A stretch of 64,000 nucleotides of DNA, from NCBI GenBank assembly GCA_902593445.1, contig CACJIJ010000002.1, positions 1 through 64,000 on the forward strand, given 5' to 3'. A program made the translations under genes and the position numbers. Below are positions 28,478-42,443 of this stretch, piece after piece (position 1 is the stretch's first letter; the number at the start of each line of letters is the position of its first letter). The DNA is from an uncultured Pelagibacteraceae bacterium (GTDB lineage: Bacteria > Pseudomonadota > Alphaproteobacteria > Pelagibacterales > Pelagibacteraceae). The notes under the pieces are model-generated. The model worked only from the letters and a program-made list of their open reading frames with translations, had not been told where the DNA came from and ran no database searches.

Positions 28478-29632
28478 ATGACATCTGATTTAAAAGTGTT
28501 GCAGGTTATTCCAAAATTAGGGTATGGGGGCGCTGAAACAGGCTGTTATGATATCGCACACTATTTACCAGAAAATAATTGTAAATCATTTATTGTAACA
28601 AGTGGGGGTGAATTACTTAAATTTGTTGATAAAAAAAAAGTAAAAGTATTTAGATTGCCGGTACATAGCAAAAACCCATTATTAATTTTGATAAATGCTT
28701 TAATTTTAATTGGTATAATTTTGATAAATAATATCTCAATAGTTCATGCAAGAAGCAGAGCTCCAGCTTGGTCTTGTTTACTCGCAACAAAACTAACTGG
28801 TAGAAAATTTGTTACAACATTTCATGGGACATACAATTTTAAAAATAATCTAAAAAAACTTTATAATTCTGTTATGATAAGATCTGATCTAATAATTGCA
28901 GGCTCTAATTTTATATTTTCACATATAAAACAAAATTATTCTAAATATCTAAATGATAAAAAAAAATTGTTAGTTATTTTTAGAGGAATTAATGTTGATT
29001 ATTTTGATCCAACAACAAAAATTGAGTCAGATGAAAAAAAATTATTAACAAAATGGGATATAGAAAAAGATAAAAAAATTATTCTTTTGCCTGGCAGATT
29101 AACGTCTTGGAAAGGACAAGAAATTTTTATTGAAGCAGTTAATTTAGTTAATATAGAATTGGGTTATGAAGCATTTTATGCAGTTATCCTTGGAAGTGAC
29201 CAAGGAAGAGATTTATATAAGAAAAAGTTGATTAGACTTTTAGAGCAATACAGATTAACAAATCAAGTGAGATTTATAGATCACTGCAAAGATATGGCAT
29301 TAGCTTATAAAGTTTCAGACATAGTAGTTTCAGCATCTATCGAGCCAGAGGCTTTTGGTCGTGTAGCAGTCGAGGCACAATCAATGGAAAGACCAATTAT
29401 TGCTAGCAATATTGGGGGTTCAAATGAAACAATAATTGATGAAAAAACTGGTTTCTTATATGAGGCAGGGGACGCAAAGTCTTTAAGTAAAAAAATTTTA
29501 AAACTTCTTTATTTAGATGAAACACTATTAAAATCAATCGGTATTCAGGGAAGAAAAAATATAGTCCAAAAATTTAATGTTGAAAAAATGTGCTTTTCTA
29601 CTTATTCAGAGTATAAAAGATTATTAAATTAA
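28478..29632 (+). CDS. Glycosyltransferase family 4-like (group 1)
   Basis: LGYGGAETGCYDIA, LPGRLTSWKGQEIFIEAV, SIEPEAFGRVAVEAQSMERPIIASNIGGSNE. Confidence 0.88.
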   Translation: MTSDLKVLQVIPKLGYGGAETGCYDIAHYLPENNCKSFIVTSGGELLKFVDKKKVKVFRLPVHSKNPLLILINALILIGIILINNISIVHARSRAPAWSCLLATKLTGRKFVTTFHGTYNFKNNLKKLYNSVMIRSDLIIAGSNFIFSHIKQNYSKYLNDKKKLLVIFRGINVDYFDPTTKIESDEKKLLTKWDIEKDKKIILLPGRLTSWKGQEIFIEAVNLVNIELGYEAFYAVILGSDQGRDLYKKKLIRLLEQYRLTNQVRFIDHCKDMALAYKVSDIVVSASIEPEAFGRVAVEAQSMERPIIASNIGGSNETIIDEKTGFLYEAGDAKSLSKKILKLLYLDETLLKSIGIQGRKNIVQKFNVEKMCFSTYSEYKRLLN

Positions 29633-31549
29633 ATGCCGATAATTACATTACCTGATGGAAACAATATTGATTTTCCAAATAAAGTTACTGGACTAGAAGT
29701 AGCTGAAAAAATTAGTAAATCATTAGCCAAACAAGCCATGGTCATAAGCGTTGATGGTGAGCTTAAAGATCTTGATTTTCTAATTGAAAATGATTGTTCT
29801 GTAAAAATTTTTACCTCAAAAAATCCTGAGGGCTTGGAAACTATAAGGCATGACACAGCTCATATTTTAGCTATGGCTGTTCAAGAATTATTTCCTGGCA
29901 CACAAGTTACAATTGGACCCGTGATTGAAAATGGATTTTATTATGACTTTGCTAGAAAAGAACCATTCACAGAAGATGATCTTGTTAAAATTGAAAATAA
30001 AATGAAAGAGATTGTTGATAGGAATGAAATAACAAAAAGAGAAGTTTGGGATAGAAACACAGCAATTAGCCATTTTAAAAAAAAAGGAGAAATTTATAAA
30101 GCTGAGCTGATTGAAGCAATACCGGAAAACGAAGATGTATCAATTTATTTTCACGGAGAATGGCATGATTTATGTAGAGGCCCACATCTATCCTCTACAG
30201 GTAAAATAGGAAAATATTTTAAACTTACAAAAGTATCAGGCGCATATTGGAGAGGAGACTCTAATAATGAAATGTTACAAAGAATTTATGGAACGGGATG
30301 GGCTACTCAAAAAGATTTAGATAACTATTTAAAAAGAATTGAAGAAGCTGAAAAAAGAGATCATAGAAAATTAGGTAAAGAAATGGATTTATTTCATTTC
30401 AGGGAGGAGAGTCCTGGCTCAGTATTTTGGCATGAAAAAGGATGGGCATTATTTCAAAAATTAATTAATTATATGAGAAGTCGACAGGATGCTGCTGGTT
30501 ATAAAGAAGTTAATACACCAGAAATATTAGATAGACAATTATGGGAAAAATCTGGGCATTGGGAAAAATATGGGGAAAATATGTACACCTCAGAAACACC
30601 AGATGAAAAAGTATTTGCAATTAAACCTATGAATTGTCCTGGGCATATTCAGGTTTTTAATCAAGGTTTAAAAAGTTATAGAGATCTTCCTTTGCGTATT
30701 GCAGAATTTGGAAAAGTACATCGGTATGAACCTTCTGGAGCTTTACATGGATTATTAAGGGTTAGAGCTTTTACTCAAGATGATGCTCATATATTTTGTT
30801 CTGAAGATCAAATTACTAGTGAATGTTTAGAAGTAACTAATTTAATTCTAGATATTTATAAAGATTTAGGATTTGAAAAAGTAATTCTTAAATATGCAGA
30901 TAGACCAGAAGTAAGAGTTGGGGATGATAAAATTTGGGATAAAGCGGAGGCTTCTTTGCTTGAAGCAATTAAAGCCTCAAAGTTAGAATATAGTATTAAT
31001 AAGGGTGAGGGAGCATTTTATGGTCCAAAAATTGAGTTTGTTTTAAGAGATGCAATCGGTAGAGATTGGCAATGTGGAACCTTACAAGTTGATTTAAACT
31101 TACCTGGAAGATTAGATGCATCATATGTTGATAAAGATGGAACTAAAAAGGTTCCTGTTATGTTACATAGAGCGTTATTTGGTTCTTTAGAAAGATTTGT
31201 TGGAATTCTAATTGAAAACTATGCAGGTAAGTTTCCTTTCTGGCTGTCTCCTTTGCAGACAATGGTTATACCTATCTCAGAGGAATTTAATGATTACGCA
31301 GTTGAAGTATCTAAAAAAATTAAAAATGCAGGTATTAGTTCTGCAGTAGACTTAAAAAATAATAATTTAAATTATAAAATAAGAGATCATTCTTTAGAAA
31401 AAATACCGCTTTTGTTAATTTGTGGTAAAAAAGAAGTTGACTCCAATTCAGTAACGATTAGAAGATTAGACTCTAATAAACAAGAAAATATGGATATAGA
31501 TAAATTCTTAAAAACATTCTCCGCTTTAAATAAAGCATCATCAAACTAA
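29633..31549 (+). CDS. thrS: Threonyl-tRNA synthetase
   Basis: TGS domain start; RHDTAHILAMAVQELFP; MNCPGHIQVF; RVRAFTQDDAHIFC; GAFYGPKIEF. Confidence 0.96.
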   Translation: MPIITLPDGNNIDFPNKVTGLEVAEKISKSLAKQAMVISVDGELKDLDFLIENDCSVKIFTSKNPEGLETIRHDTAHILAMAVQELFPGTQVTIGPVIENGFYYDFARKEPFTEDDLVKIENKMKEIVDRNEITKREVWDRNTAISHFKKKGEIYKAELIEAIPENEDVSIYFHGEWHDLCRGPHLSSTGKIGKYFKLTKVSGAYWRGDSNNEMLQRIYGTGWATQKDLDNYLKRIEEAEKRDHRKLGKEMDLFHFREESPGSVFWHEKGWALFQKLINYMRSRQDAAGYKEVNTPEILDRQLWEKSGHWEKYGENMYTSETPDEKVFAIKPMNCPGHIQVFNQGLKSYRDLPLRIAEFGKVHRYEPSGALHGLLRVRAFTQDDAHIFCSEDQITSECLEVTNLILDIYKDLGFEKVILKYADRPEVRVGDDKIWDKAEASLLEAIKASKLEYSINKGEGAFYGPKIEFVLRDAIGRDWQCGTLQVDLNLPGRLDASYVDKDGTKKVPVMLHRALFGSLERFVGILIENYAGKFPFWLSPLQTMVIPISEEFNDYAVEVSKKIKNAGISSAVDLKNNNLNYKIRDHSLEKIPLLLICGKKEVDSNSVTIRRLDSNKQENMDIDKFLKTFSALNKASSN

Positions 31550-32095
31550 GTGGCAGATTTCAAACAAAATTATTTTCAAAGAAGAACTAAGGATAAAGGT
31601 CCAAGATCTAACAATAGAATTTCTTCTCCTGATGTGCAAGTTATAGCAAGTGATGGAGAAAATCTTGGAGTGATGAATACCAATGAAGCTATTTCTATGG
31701 CAAAAAATCAAGGTTTAGATTTAATTGAAATAGCACCAAATGCAAATCCTCCAGTATGTAAAATAATGGATATGGGTAAATATAAGTATGATGCTCAGAA
31801 GAAAGCAAATCTTGCAAAGAAAAAACAAAAAATTGTTTCTTTAAAAGAAATTAAAATGAGACCTGTTACGGAAACCCATGACTATGAGTTTAAAGTCAAA
31901 AATGCTAAAAAATTTATAGCTAAAGGAGATAAGGTCAAATTCACTATAAGATTTAAAGGTCGAGAGCTTCAGCATTCCCATCTAGGAAATGAACTAATGG
32001 GCAAAATTAAAGAAGATATGAAGGATATCGGTAAGGTAGAATTGCATCCCAAGTTTGATGGAAAGCAAATGATCATGGTTATTCAGCCTTTATAA
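31550..32095 (+). CDS. infC: Translation initiation factor IF-3 (GTG start)
   Basis: AISMAKNQGLDLIEIAPNANPPVCKIMDMGKYKYD; KVKFTIRFKGRELQH. Confidence 0.95.
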   Translation: MADFKQNYFQRRTKDKGPRSNNRISSPDVQVIASDGENLGVMNTNEAISMAKNQGLDLIEIAPNANPPVCKIMDMGKYKYDAQKKANLAKKKQKIVSLKEIKMRPVTETHDYEFKVKNAKKFIAKGDKVKFTIRFKGRELQHSHLGNELMGKIKEDMKDIGKVELHPKFDGKQMIMVIQPL

Positions 32096-32148
32096 GCCTT
32101 AATAGAGGTTGTAAAATTATATCTTTCTTTGTATAAGTCCGCAGAATT

Positions 32149-32355
32149 ATGCCAAAACTAAAAACAAAAAGCTCAGCAAAAAAAAGATTTAAAATATCTG
32201 CTAAGGGTAAAGTTATTTCTGCTCAAGCTGGTAAAAGACATGGCATGATCAAAAGAACGAATTCACAAATAAGAAAACTTAGAGGTACTACAACATTGTC
32301 TAAACAAGATGGAAAAATTGTTAAGTCATACATGCCCTACAGTTTAAGAGGTTAA
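32149..32355 (+). CDS. rpmI: 50S ribosomal protein L35
   Basis: [22 protein letters not shown]...; between infC and rplT. Confidence 0.95.
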   Translation: MPKLKTKSSAKKRFKISAKGKVISAQAGKRHGMIKRTNSQIRKLRGTTTLSKQDGKIVKSYMPYSLRG

Positions 32356-32357
32356 TA

Positions 32358-32714
32358 ATGGCAAGAGTTAAAAGAGGTGTAACTAGTAAAGCTAAACATA
32401 AAAAAGTTTTAAAAGCTGTAAAGGGTCAATGGGGCAGAAGAAAAAATACCATTAGAGTTGCTAAGCAAGCTATGGAGAAATCCATGCAATACGCTTACAG
32501 GGACAGAAGAAACAAAAAAAGAGATTTTAAATCATTGTGGATACAGAGAATCAATGCTGGAGTTAGAGCTGAAGGCTTAACTTATTCAAAATTTATCAAT
32601 GGATTAAATAAATGTGGTATTGCAATAGATAGAAAAATTCTTGCTGAAATTGCTTACGATAGCCCAGAAGCTTTCAAAACAATTGTACAAAAAGCTCAAT
32701 CAGCTTTAAATTAA
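32358..32714 (+). CDS. rplT: 50S ribosomal protein L20
   Basis: [35 protein letters not shown]. Confidence 0.96.
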   Translation: MARVKRGVTSKAKHKKVLKAVKGQWGRRKNTIRVAKQAMEKSMQYAYRDRRNKKRDFKSLWIQRINAGVRAEGLTYSKFINGLNKCGIAIDRKILAEIAYDSPEAFKTIVQKAQSALN

Positions 32715-32757
32715 TCTTCGCTATTGTTTTTATTTCTTAAGGAAATAATCTACTAAT

Positions 32758-33825
32758 ATGTCAGAGATAAAAAATATTAGAGAACAGTTTATATCAAAGC
32801 TAGGAAATGATTTAAGTATTGATCAAATAAATGAAATCAAAACCGAGCTCTTTGGTAAAAATGGTTTAATTTCGTCAAAATTTAAAACAATAGGTTCAAT
32901 TCCAGAGACTGATAGAAAAAAATTTGCATCAGATTTAAATCAAGCTAAAGACGAACTTCAGAATTTGATAACTTCTAAAATTAGCAAGATTGAAGGAAAA
33001 AAAATAAACGAAAAATTAGAAAAGGAAAAAGTTGATATAACTTTACCTGAAAGACCATTCGTTAGGGGAAAAGTTCATCCAGTATCACAAACTATTGATG
33101 AAATTTCATCTATTTTCTCCGAAATAGGATTTAGCGTTGAGGAAGGCCCTGACGTTGAAAATGAATATAACAACTTTACAGCTTTAAACACACCTGACAA
33201 TCATCCAGCAAGAGATATGCATGATACATTTTACTTAGATGAAAACAAAGAGGTTTTGTTAAGAACTCATACTTCACCAGTTCAAATCAGAACTATGCTA
33301 AAAGACAAACCCCCATTTAAGATCATTGCTCCTGGCAGAACTTATAGATCTGATAGTGATCAAACACACGCACCAATGTTTCATCAGGTAGAAGGTTTAC
33401 ATATTGACACAAATATTAATATGGGGCATTTGAAAGGATGCTTGAACTATTTCATTAAAGAATTTTTTGAAGTCAAAAAAATTAAAATGAGATTTAGACC
33501 GAGTCATTTTCCATTCACAGAACCGTCTGCAGAAGTAGATATTGGTTATGAAATAAAAGATGGCAAAATAATTATTGGAGAAGGAGATAAGTGGCTTGAA
33601 ATTTTAGGCTGTGGCATGGTGCATCCCAATGTTTTAAAAAATGTAAAAGTAGATCCTACTAAATATCAAGGATATGCCTTTGGCATAGGTATAGACCGAT
33701 TAGCAATGCTTAAATACGGTATTAATGATTTAAGAGCGTTTTTTGATTGTGACTACAGATGGCTTAATCATTTTGGTTTTGATCCACTTGACGTTCCTTC
33801 AAATTATAGAGGTTTAAGCAGATGA
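32758..33825 (+). CDS. pheS: Phenylalanyl-tRNA synthetase alpha subunit
   Basis: [48 protein letters not shown]. Confidence 0.96.
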   Translation: MSEIKNIREQFISKLGNDLSIDQINEIKTELFGKNGLISSKFKTIGSIPETDRKKFASDLNQAKDELQNLITSKISKIEGKKINEKLEKEKVDITLPERPFVRGKVHPVSQTIDEISSIFSEIGFSVEEGPDVENEYNNFTALNTPDNHPARDMHDTFYLDENKEVLLRTHTSPVQIRTMLKDKPPFKIIAPGRTYRSDSDQTHAPMFHQVEGLHIDTNINMGHLKGCLNYFIKEFFEVKKIKMRFRPSHFPFTEPSAEVDIGYEIKDGKIIIGEGDKWLEILGCGMVHPNVLKNVKVDPTKYQGYAFGIGIDRLAMLKYGINDLRAFFDCDYRWLNHFGFDPLDVPSNYRGLSR

Positions 33826-36230
33826 AGATTACATATGATTGGTTAAAAGATCATTTAAAAATAAGTGCTAAAGAAGATAAACTTCTTCAGAAACTAACAG
33901 ATATAGGTCTTGAGGTTGAGAGTATAGAAAACTTATCTGAGGGATTAGATTTATTTAAGGTAGCAAAAATTATAAAAACAGAAAAACATCCTAATGCAGA
34001 CAGACTTAAAGTTTGTGATGTTGATGTTGGTAATAAAGAAATCAAAAAAGTTGTTTGTGGTGCTCCAAATGCTAGAGAGGGCCTTCTTACAGTATATGCA
34101 CCACCAGGAGCAATAATCCCAAAAAACAAAACTAAGCTTGTTGTTGCTAAAATAAGAGATGTTACATCTTATGGAATGCTATGTTCGGAATCTGAATTAA
34201 ATTTATCAAATGAAAGCGATGGGATTACTGAGTTATCGTCATCCAAATACGCAAAAAATATTGGAAAAAGTTACTTTTCTAAACCAAGTTCTAATCTTAT
34301 CGATTTATCAATTACACCAAATAGACCAGACTGTCTTGGTGTTCGGGGGATAGCGAGGGATTTATCAGCCGCAGGTTTTGGAAATTTAAAACCAGAAAAA
34401 GATAAAAAAATTAAATCTAAGAAAAAACAGACCTTAAAAGTAAAAATAACAAAAGAAAAAAATCAAGGCTGTTTATCCTTTGGTAGCTGTTTGATAACTA
34501 ACGTTAAAAATACAGAAAGTCCTCAATGGTTAAAAGATAAATTAATTTCTATAGGTCTAAAACCAATATCTGCAATAGTAGATATAACAAATTATGTTAT
34601 GATTGATATAAATCGTCCTTTGCACGCATACGATGCTGATAAAATTGATAAGGGAATAATCGTTAGAAATTCAAAATCAGGAGAAGAATTTACTGCTCTA
34701 GATAATAAAAATTATAAACTAGATGATGGAATGTGTGTAATAAGTGATAACAAAGGTGTCTTAGGGCTAGGAGGAATTATTGGTGGAACAAGATCTGGTA
34801 CAGAGCTAGATACAAAAAATGTTTTATTAGAGTCGGCTTATTTTGATCCAAGATCAATTAGAAAAACTTCTAAAAAATTGAATATCGATACAGATGCTAA
34901 ATTTAGATTCGAAAGAGGTATTGATCAGTTGTCCATAGAAGATGGATTAAATAAAGCCGCCTTATTAATTAAGGAAATTTGTGGTGGTGAAATTAGCAAA
35001 ATAGATATTCAAAAAATTGAGACCTATAAAAATAAAATTATTAAATTTGAACCACGAATGTTTGAAAAAGTTACTGGTTTTAAAATTTCAATTAAAGAAA
35101 TGATAAATATTTTAGCCAAGCTTGGCTTTAAATTAAAAAAAGAAAAAAAATTCTTGAAATTATCAGTGCCATCTTGGAGACCTGATATTGTCCAAGAAAT
35201 TGATATAGTTGAGGAATTAGTAAGAATTAGTGGGTATAAAAAAATAAAAATAGAAAATCCTATTAAAGAAAGATCAAAAAATACTTTAAATCAAACTCAA
35301 AAATTGTTTCATTTCCTTCAAAGAGCAGTAGCATCCAAAGGATATCTAGAAGCTATTACTTGGTCTTTTACTGATGCAAAATATAATGATCACTTTAAAG
35401 AGGCGAATAAAGAAATAAAAATTGTAAATCCAATTAGCTCAGAACTAGGAGTATTAAGAAATTCTATTTTTTCAAATTTAGCAATGTATATCAGCAAAAA
35501 TTTAGATAGAGGAATTAAAGATTTATCAATATTTGAAATAGGTCCAATATTTTATGGTTCACAACCCGGTGAACAGAATATTGTTGTTTGTGGCTTGTCA
35601 GCTGGAAAAAAATCTAGACTATCTTGGGTTGAAAAAGAAAGAAATGTAGATGTTTTCGATATTAAAAGAGATGTTATACAGACTTTAGTTGAGGCTGGCT
35701 ATGAATCAGAAAAATTCTTCATTGATGATAATAGCCCTAATTATTATCATCCAGGAAAATCAGGTAGAATATTTTTAAACAAGGGAAAGGACAATTTGGT
35801 AGCTTATTTTGGCGAAATTCATCCAAACATTATCAAAACATTAGATATTAAATCAGAGTCTTTGGTAGGATTTGAAATATTTTTAGATAATTTAAAATTA
35901 CCAAAAAAATCTTTAAAAGATCAGAAACCTAAATATTCTGTATCTGACTTCCAAAAATCTGAGAGAGATTATGCATTTATTGTTGATAAAAAGATAAATG
36001 TTCAAGATTTAGTAAATGTAATATCAAATATTGATAAAAATTTAATTTCAAATATTAAAGTATTTGATGTTTATGAGGGAGATAATATTCCTCAAAATCA
36101 AAAATCAATCGCTATCAGTGCAACGATTCAGTCTTTAGAAAAAACTTTAACGGATAATGATTTAGAAAAAATAAATAATTTGATAATAGAAACAGTTGAA
36201 AATAAAACTGGTGCTAAAATTCGTTCTTAA
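33822..36230 (+). CDS. pheT: Phenylalanyl-tRNA synthetase beta subunit
   Basis: [51 protein letters not shown]; overlaps pheS by 4 nt. Confidence 0.95.
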   Translation: MKITYDWLKDHLKISAKEDKLLQKLTDIGLEVESIENLSEGLDLFKVAKIIKTEKHPNADRLKVCDVDVGNKEIKKVVCGAPNAREGLLTVYAPPGAIIPKNKTKLVVAKIRDVTSYGMLCSESELNLSNESDGITELSSSKYAKNIGKSYFSKPSSNLIDLSITPNRPDCLGVRGIARDLSAAGFGNLKPEKDKKIKSKKKQTLKVKITKEKNQGCLSFGSCLITNVKNTESPQWLKDKLISIGLKPISAIVDITNYVMIDINRPLHAYDADKIDKGIIVRNSKSGEEFTALDNKNYKLDDGMCVISDNKGVLGLGGIIGGTRSGTELDTKNVLLESAYFDPRSIRKTSKKLNIDTDAKFRFERGIDQLSIEDGLNKAALLIKEICGGEISKIDIQKIETYKNKIIKFEPRMFEKVTGFKISIKEMINILAKLGFKLKKEKKFLKLSVPSWRPDIVQEIDIVEELVRISGYKKIKIENPIKERSKNTLNQTQKLFHFLQRAVASKGYLEAITWSFTDAKYNDHFKEANKEIKIVNPISSELGVLRNSIFSNLAMYISKNLDRGIKDLSIFEIGPIFYGSQPGEQNIVVCGLSAGKKSRLSWVEKERNVDVFDIKRDVIQTLVEAGYESEKFFIDDNSPNYYHPGKSGRIFLNKGKDNLVAYFGEIHPNIIKTLDIKSESLVGFEIFLDNLKLPKKSLKDQKPKYSVSDFQKSERDYAFIVDKKINVQDLVNVISNIDKNLISNIKVFDVYEGDNIPQNQKSIAISATIQSLEKTLTDNDLEKINNLIIETVENKTGAKIRS

Positions 36231-36238
36231 AATAATTA

Positions 36239-38047
36239 ATGAGTTCAATTAATAATATAAGAAATTTTGCAATCATTGCACATATAGATCATGGAAAATC
36301 GACTATTGCTGATAGAATTATTCATAGTTGCGGTGGATTAACTGAAAGGGAGATGAAAGCTCAAGTATTAGACTCTATGGATATTGAACGTGAAAGAGGT
36401 ATCACAATTAAAGCTCAAACAGTAAAATTAAATTATAAATCTAAAAATGGGGAAAATTACATTTTAAATATTATTGACACTCCAGGTCATGTAGATTTCA
36501 GTTATGAAGTAAGTAGATCTTTATATGCGTGTGAAGGTTCAATTTTAATCGTAGATAGCACTCAAGGAGTAGAGGCCCAAACTTTAGCGAATGTTTATCA
36601 AGCTTTAGATATCAACCATGAGATAGTACCTGTCTTAAACAAAGTTGACTTACCTGCTTCAGATTTAGATAGAACAAAGAAACAGATCGAAGACGTTATA
36701 GGAATTGATACTGAAAATGCGATTCCATGTTCTGGTAAAACAGGAGAAGGAATAGAGGATATTTTAGAGCAAATAATTACAACTTTACCAGCGCCAAAAG
36801 GAGAAAGTGTAGCTGACCTAAAATGTTTATTGGTTGATAGTTGGTATGACACATATCTAGGTGTAGTGATATTAGTGAGAGTAATAGATGGTAAACTTTC
36901 AAAACACATGAAAATAAAAATGATGTCTACTAATCAAGAATATATTGTTGAAAAAGTTGGGGTTTTTACTCCAAAACCAGAAGATATAAATGAATTAAAA
37001 ACAGGAGAAATTGGATTTATTACTACAGGAATTAAGGTTTTATCCGAAACAAAAGTTGGAGATACAATTTGTGATGCTTCAAAACCATTAAAAGAGGCAT
37101 TGCCCGGATTTAAACCGAGTAAACCAGTGGTGTTCTGTGGATTATTTCCCGTGGATAGTTCTGAGTTTCAAAAACTTAAAGATGGGTTAGCTAAATTACA
37201 ATTAAATGATGCAAGTTTTTCATTTGAACCTGAGTCATCATCTGCATTGGGCTTAGGATTTAGATGTGGTTTTCTAGGTTTGCTACATTTGGAAATTGTG
37301 ACAGAAAGATTAGAAAGAGAATTTGATGTTAATTTATTAACCACAACACCAGGCGTTGTCTACAAAGTCCATCTTAATAATGGTAATGAAATTGATTTAC
37401 AAAATCCATCAAGTTTACCTGATCCAACTTTAATAAAGTATATAGAAGAGCCTTGGATTAAGGCAACAGTTATTACGCCAGATGAATATTTGGGGTCTAT
37501 TATTAAAATGTGCCAGGATAAAAGAGGCATCCAAACAAATTTAAGTTATTCAGGAAATAGAGCAGTTGTAAATTATGAACTACCTCTAAATGAGGTTGTT
37601 TTTGACTTTAACGATCGATTAAAATCAATGACTAGCGGGTATGCAAGTTATGATTATGAAATTATTGAACATAGAGAGGGAGATTTAGTTAAATTAGGTA
37701 TTTTAGTAAATAGTGAGCCTGTAGATGCTCTAGCAATGATGATACATAAAGATTTTGCTCAGAAAACTGGAAGAGAAGTTTGTGAAAAATTAAAAAATTT
37801 AATACCACGACATAACTTTATGATCCCGGTTCAGGCTGCAATCGGAGGTAAAATTATTGCAAGAGAAACAATTAAGGGTTTTAAAAAAGATGTATTGACT
37901 AAAATTCATGGTGGGGGAGCAACGGATAGAAAAAGAAAACTTTTAGAAAAACAAAAAAAAGGTAAAGCTAGATCAAAACAGTTTGGTAGAGTGGAAATTC
38001 CTCAAGAGGCGTTTATTGGTGTTCTTAAAATTTCAAAAGAAAAATAG
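36239..38047 (+). CDS. lepA: Elongation factor 4
   Basis: [53 protein letters not shown]. Confidence 0.96.
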   Translation: MSSINNIRNFAIIAHIDHGKSTIADRIIHSCGGLTEREMKAQVLDSMDIERERGITIKAQTVKLNYKSKNGENYILNIIDTPGHVDFSYEVSRSLYACEGSILIVDSTQGVEAQTLANVYQALDINHEIVPVLNKVDLPASDLDRTKKQIEDVIGIDTENAIPCSGKTGEGIEDILEQIITTLPAPKGESVADLKCLLVDSWYDTYLGVVILVRVIDGKLSKHMKIKMMSTNQEYIVEKVGVFTPKPEDINELKTGEIGFITTGIKVLSETKVGDTICDASKPLKEALPGFKPSKPVVFCGLFPVDSSEFQKLKDGLAKLQLNDASFSFEPESSSALGLGFRCGFLGLLHLEIVTERLEREFDVNLLTTTPGVVYKVHLNNGNEIDLQNPSSLPDPTLIKYIEEPWIKATVITPDEYLGSIIKMCQDKRGIQTNLSYSGNRAVVNYELPLNEVVFDFNDRLKSMTSGYASYDYEIIEHREGDLVKLGILVNSEPVDALAMMIHKDFAQKTGREVCEKLKNLIPRHNFMIPVQAAIGGKIIARETIKGFKKDVLTKIHGGGATDRKRKLLEKQKKGKARSKQFGRVEIPQEAFIGVLKISKEK

Positions 38048-38049
38048 TT

Positions 38050-38139
38050 GGAGAGGTGGCCGAGTGGTTGAAGGCGCACGCTTGGAAAGCGTGTAAAGAA
38101 GAAATTCTTTCATGGGTTCGAATCCCATTCTCTCCGCCA
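38050..38139 (+). tRNA. tRNA-Ser (anticodon GGA), CCA encoded
   Basis: GGAGAGG...TCTCTCC+G+CCA; anticodon arm CACGC-TTGGAAA-GCGTG; long variable arm; T-arm ATGGG-TTCGAAT-CCCAT. Confidence 0.95.
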
Positions 38140-38143
38140 AAAA

Positions 38144-38923
38144 TTAATTTATATCAAAATTACTATAAAAGTAATTTGATCTTTCATGGATTATTTTAAT
38201 ATAATTGTAACCTAAAGAACTTAAGAAATTGTCAACATTTTCAAAATTATTCTTAAAGATTTCTATCTGTAAAATACATTTATTTGAATCAAGAGTTTTT
38301 TTTAACCCATTTAAAACATTTAACTCATGACCTTCTACATCAATTTTAATTGCAAGATTTTTTTTTCTTAAATTTAAGATTTCATCACCAATTTTAAAAT
38401 TTGCATAAAATTCATGATGGTTTTCTTTTATATTATTTTTAATAACAGTAGATCCACCAGTTTGTGCATAGCCAAATTTAATCATTGATTGCATTTTTAA
38501 TTTTTTATTTTCATTAGATAAACCGAAATTTTCTAATTTAATATTTTTCGATAATTTAAAATTTTTTAAAAGTGATTTTGAAAATTTAAAATACGCCTCA
38601 GGATTAGGTTCAAATGAAAAAATATTTATATTCGAAAATTTTTCTGCAATTTTTAATGAATAATACCCACAGTTAGCACCTACATCTAAAAAGTAATTTA
38701 ATTGTTTTCTTTTTATTTCACTGAGTAAAAATTCAATTTCTAGCTTTTCAAATTCATTAAATAATATTATTTCACGATCTATAGGATCTAAAAAATCAAG
38801 ATACATATCAATACCTCTAATTGAATAATATTTTCTATTTTTTCCAATTATTTTAAGAATACGTATTGCCAAACTCGGAATTAATCTTTTTAATATTGGT
38901 AGTTTTGCAATTTTTGATAACAT
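38144..38923 (-). CDS. FkbM-family SAM-dependent methyltransferase
   Basis: [49 protein letters not shown]. Confidence 0.88.
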   Translation of the reverse strand: MLSKIAKLPILKRLIPSLAIRILKIIGKNRKYYSIRGIDMYLDFLDPIDREIILFNEFEKLEIEFLLSEIKRKQLNYFLDVGANCGYYSLKIAEKFSNINIFSFEPNPEAYFKFSKSLLKNFKLSKNIKLENFGLSNENKKLKMQSMIKFGYAQTGGSTVIKNNIKENHHEFYANFKIGDEILNLRKKNLAIKIDVEGHELNVLNGLKKTLDSNKCILQIEIFKNNFENVDNFLSSLGYNYIKIIHERSNYFYSNFDIN

Positions 38924-39078
38924 AATTCTTAAATTTATTATTTTTTTGGACTCAAAATTTAATCAGTATTCTTCTAACATAAAAAGTTTAATTTAATTAG
39001 ATTTTATGCGGTTTATTTAAGAAGAATTTATAGTTAATTTTTTTATTATTCACCATAAATCATCAAAAAATGTTATAA

Positions 39079-41160
<2,082 letters not shown>

Positions 41161-41162
41161 CT

Positions 41163-42443
41163 ATGAAGTTCTTTGAAACTTCAAAATATCATTCCTTTAA
41201 AAAATCAACCTATATAGCGCTAAGATGGATAGGAATTTTAGGACAATTAATTGCAGTATATTTTGTATATTTTTATTTAAATTCAAGTTTTGATTTTGTT
41301 ACTTCAAATGTAGTTATATTTTTGGGTATATTAAGTAATCTATATTTAATTTTTGTTTATAAAAAAACACAACTTTCAGATAGATCAGCGTTTTTATTCT
41401 TACTTATAGATATTTTACAACTAGGTGTTCTTCTTTATTTATCAGGGGGTATAACAAATCCATTTGTAATTTTTATATTAATACCAAGTGTTTTTTCTTC
41501 TTCAAATTTAAGCTTTAGAACTAATACTTTATTGGTAACTTTAACGATATTTATAATTTTATTTTTAACTTTTAATTATGAAGATTTACCAATTAATCTA
41601 AATAGTGATTTTCACAATAATCACTATTTTTACTATTCTATACCAGCTTCTTTAATTATTGCTTTAGTTTTTTTAAATTATTTTGCAATGACTTTTGGAA
41701 CACAATCTAGATTAAGAAAAGAAGCATTAGGAAAAATGGAAGAAGTAATGGCCAAAGAACATGAGCTTCTATCTTTAGGTGGCCAAGCTGCTGCTGCAGC
41801 ACATTCTTTAGGCACTCCGCTTTCAACAATAACAATAATTGCGCATGATTTAATAAAACAATTCAAGGGTAACAAGGATATAGAGAAGGATATAGAATTA
41901 TTGAATAGTCAAGTTGATCGGTGTAACGAAATTTTAAAACGTTTGACTTTAAACCCTGTGGAGGAAGATGAATTTATTGACAAAGATATTAATATTAGAA
42001 ATTATTTACATGAAATAATTTCATCATTTAAAGAAATTAGTAAAAAAGATTTCGTCTTTAATTTTGATCAGGACTCAAATCCAAAAAAAATAAGTAAATC
42101 CATAGAAATTGTTTATGGATTAAGAAATTTTATCGGTAATGCTAACAAATTCGCCAAAAATACAATTTTTATTAATTTAAAAAGTGATAGTGAAATGACC
42201 GAAATTACAGTTGAAGATGATGGTGATGGTTATCCTAGAGATATTATATCAAAAATTGGAGAACCATATTTAAAATCAAATTATTCTAAAGATAGGTCAA
42301 AGGAAGGCTTAGGTCTTGGGTTGTTTATTGGAAAAACTTTATTAGAGAAAAATTTTGCATCAGTAGATTGTAGAAATTCTAAAACACGTAACGGTGCTGA
42401 AGTTAATATTAAATGGAAGAATAGAGAATTATTTAATATTTAG
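41163..42443 (+). CDS. regB: RegB/PrrB-type membrane sensor histidine kinase
   Basis: Six-TM-like N-terminus with GGITNPF (RegB quinone-binding GGxxNPF motif); [15 protein letters not shown]-box; ATPase [14 protein letters not shown]. Confidence 0.82.
   Translation: MKFFETSKYHSFKKSTYIALRWIGILGQLIAVYFVYFYLNSSFDFVTSNVVIFLGILSNLYLIFVYKKTQLSDRSAFLFLLIDILQLGVLLYLSGGITNPFVIFILIPSVFSSSNLSFRTNTLLVTLTIFIILFLTFNYEDLPINLNSDFHNNHYFYYSIPASLIIALVFLNYFAMTFGTQSRLRKEALGKMEEVMAKEHELLSLGGQAAAAAHSLGTPLSTITIIAHDLIKQFKGNKDIEKDIELLNSQVDRCNEILKRLTLNPVEEDEFIDKDINIRNYLHEIISSFKEISKKDFVFNFDQDSNPKKISKSIEIVYGLRNFIGNANKFAKNTIFINLKSDSEMTEITVEDDGDGYPRDIISKIGEPYLKSNYSKDRSKEGLGLGLFIGKTLLEKNFASVDCRNSKTRNGAEVNIKWKNRELFNI

Noticed and set aside
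32096-32148. Possible L20/IF3-type ribosomal leader between infC and rpmI
   Set aside because: Only 53 nt and no clear conserved fold by eye
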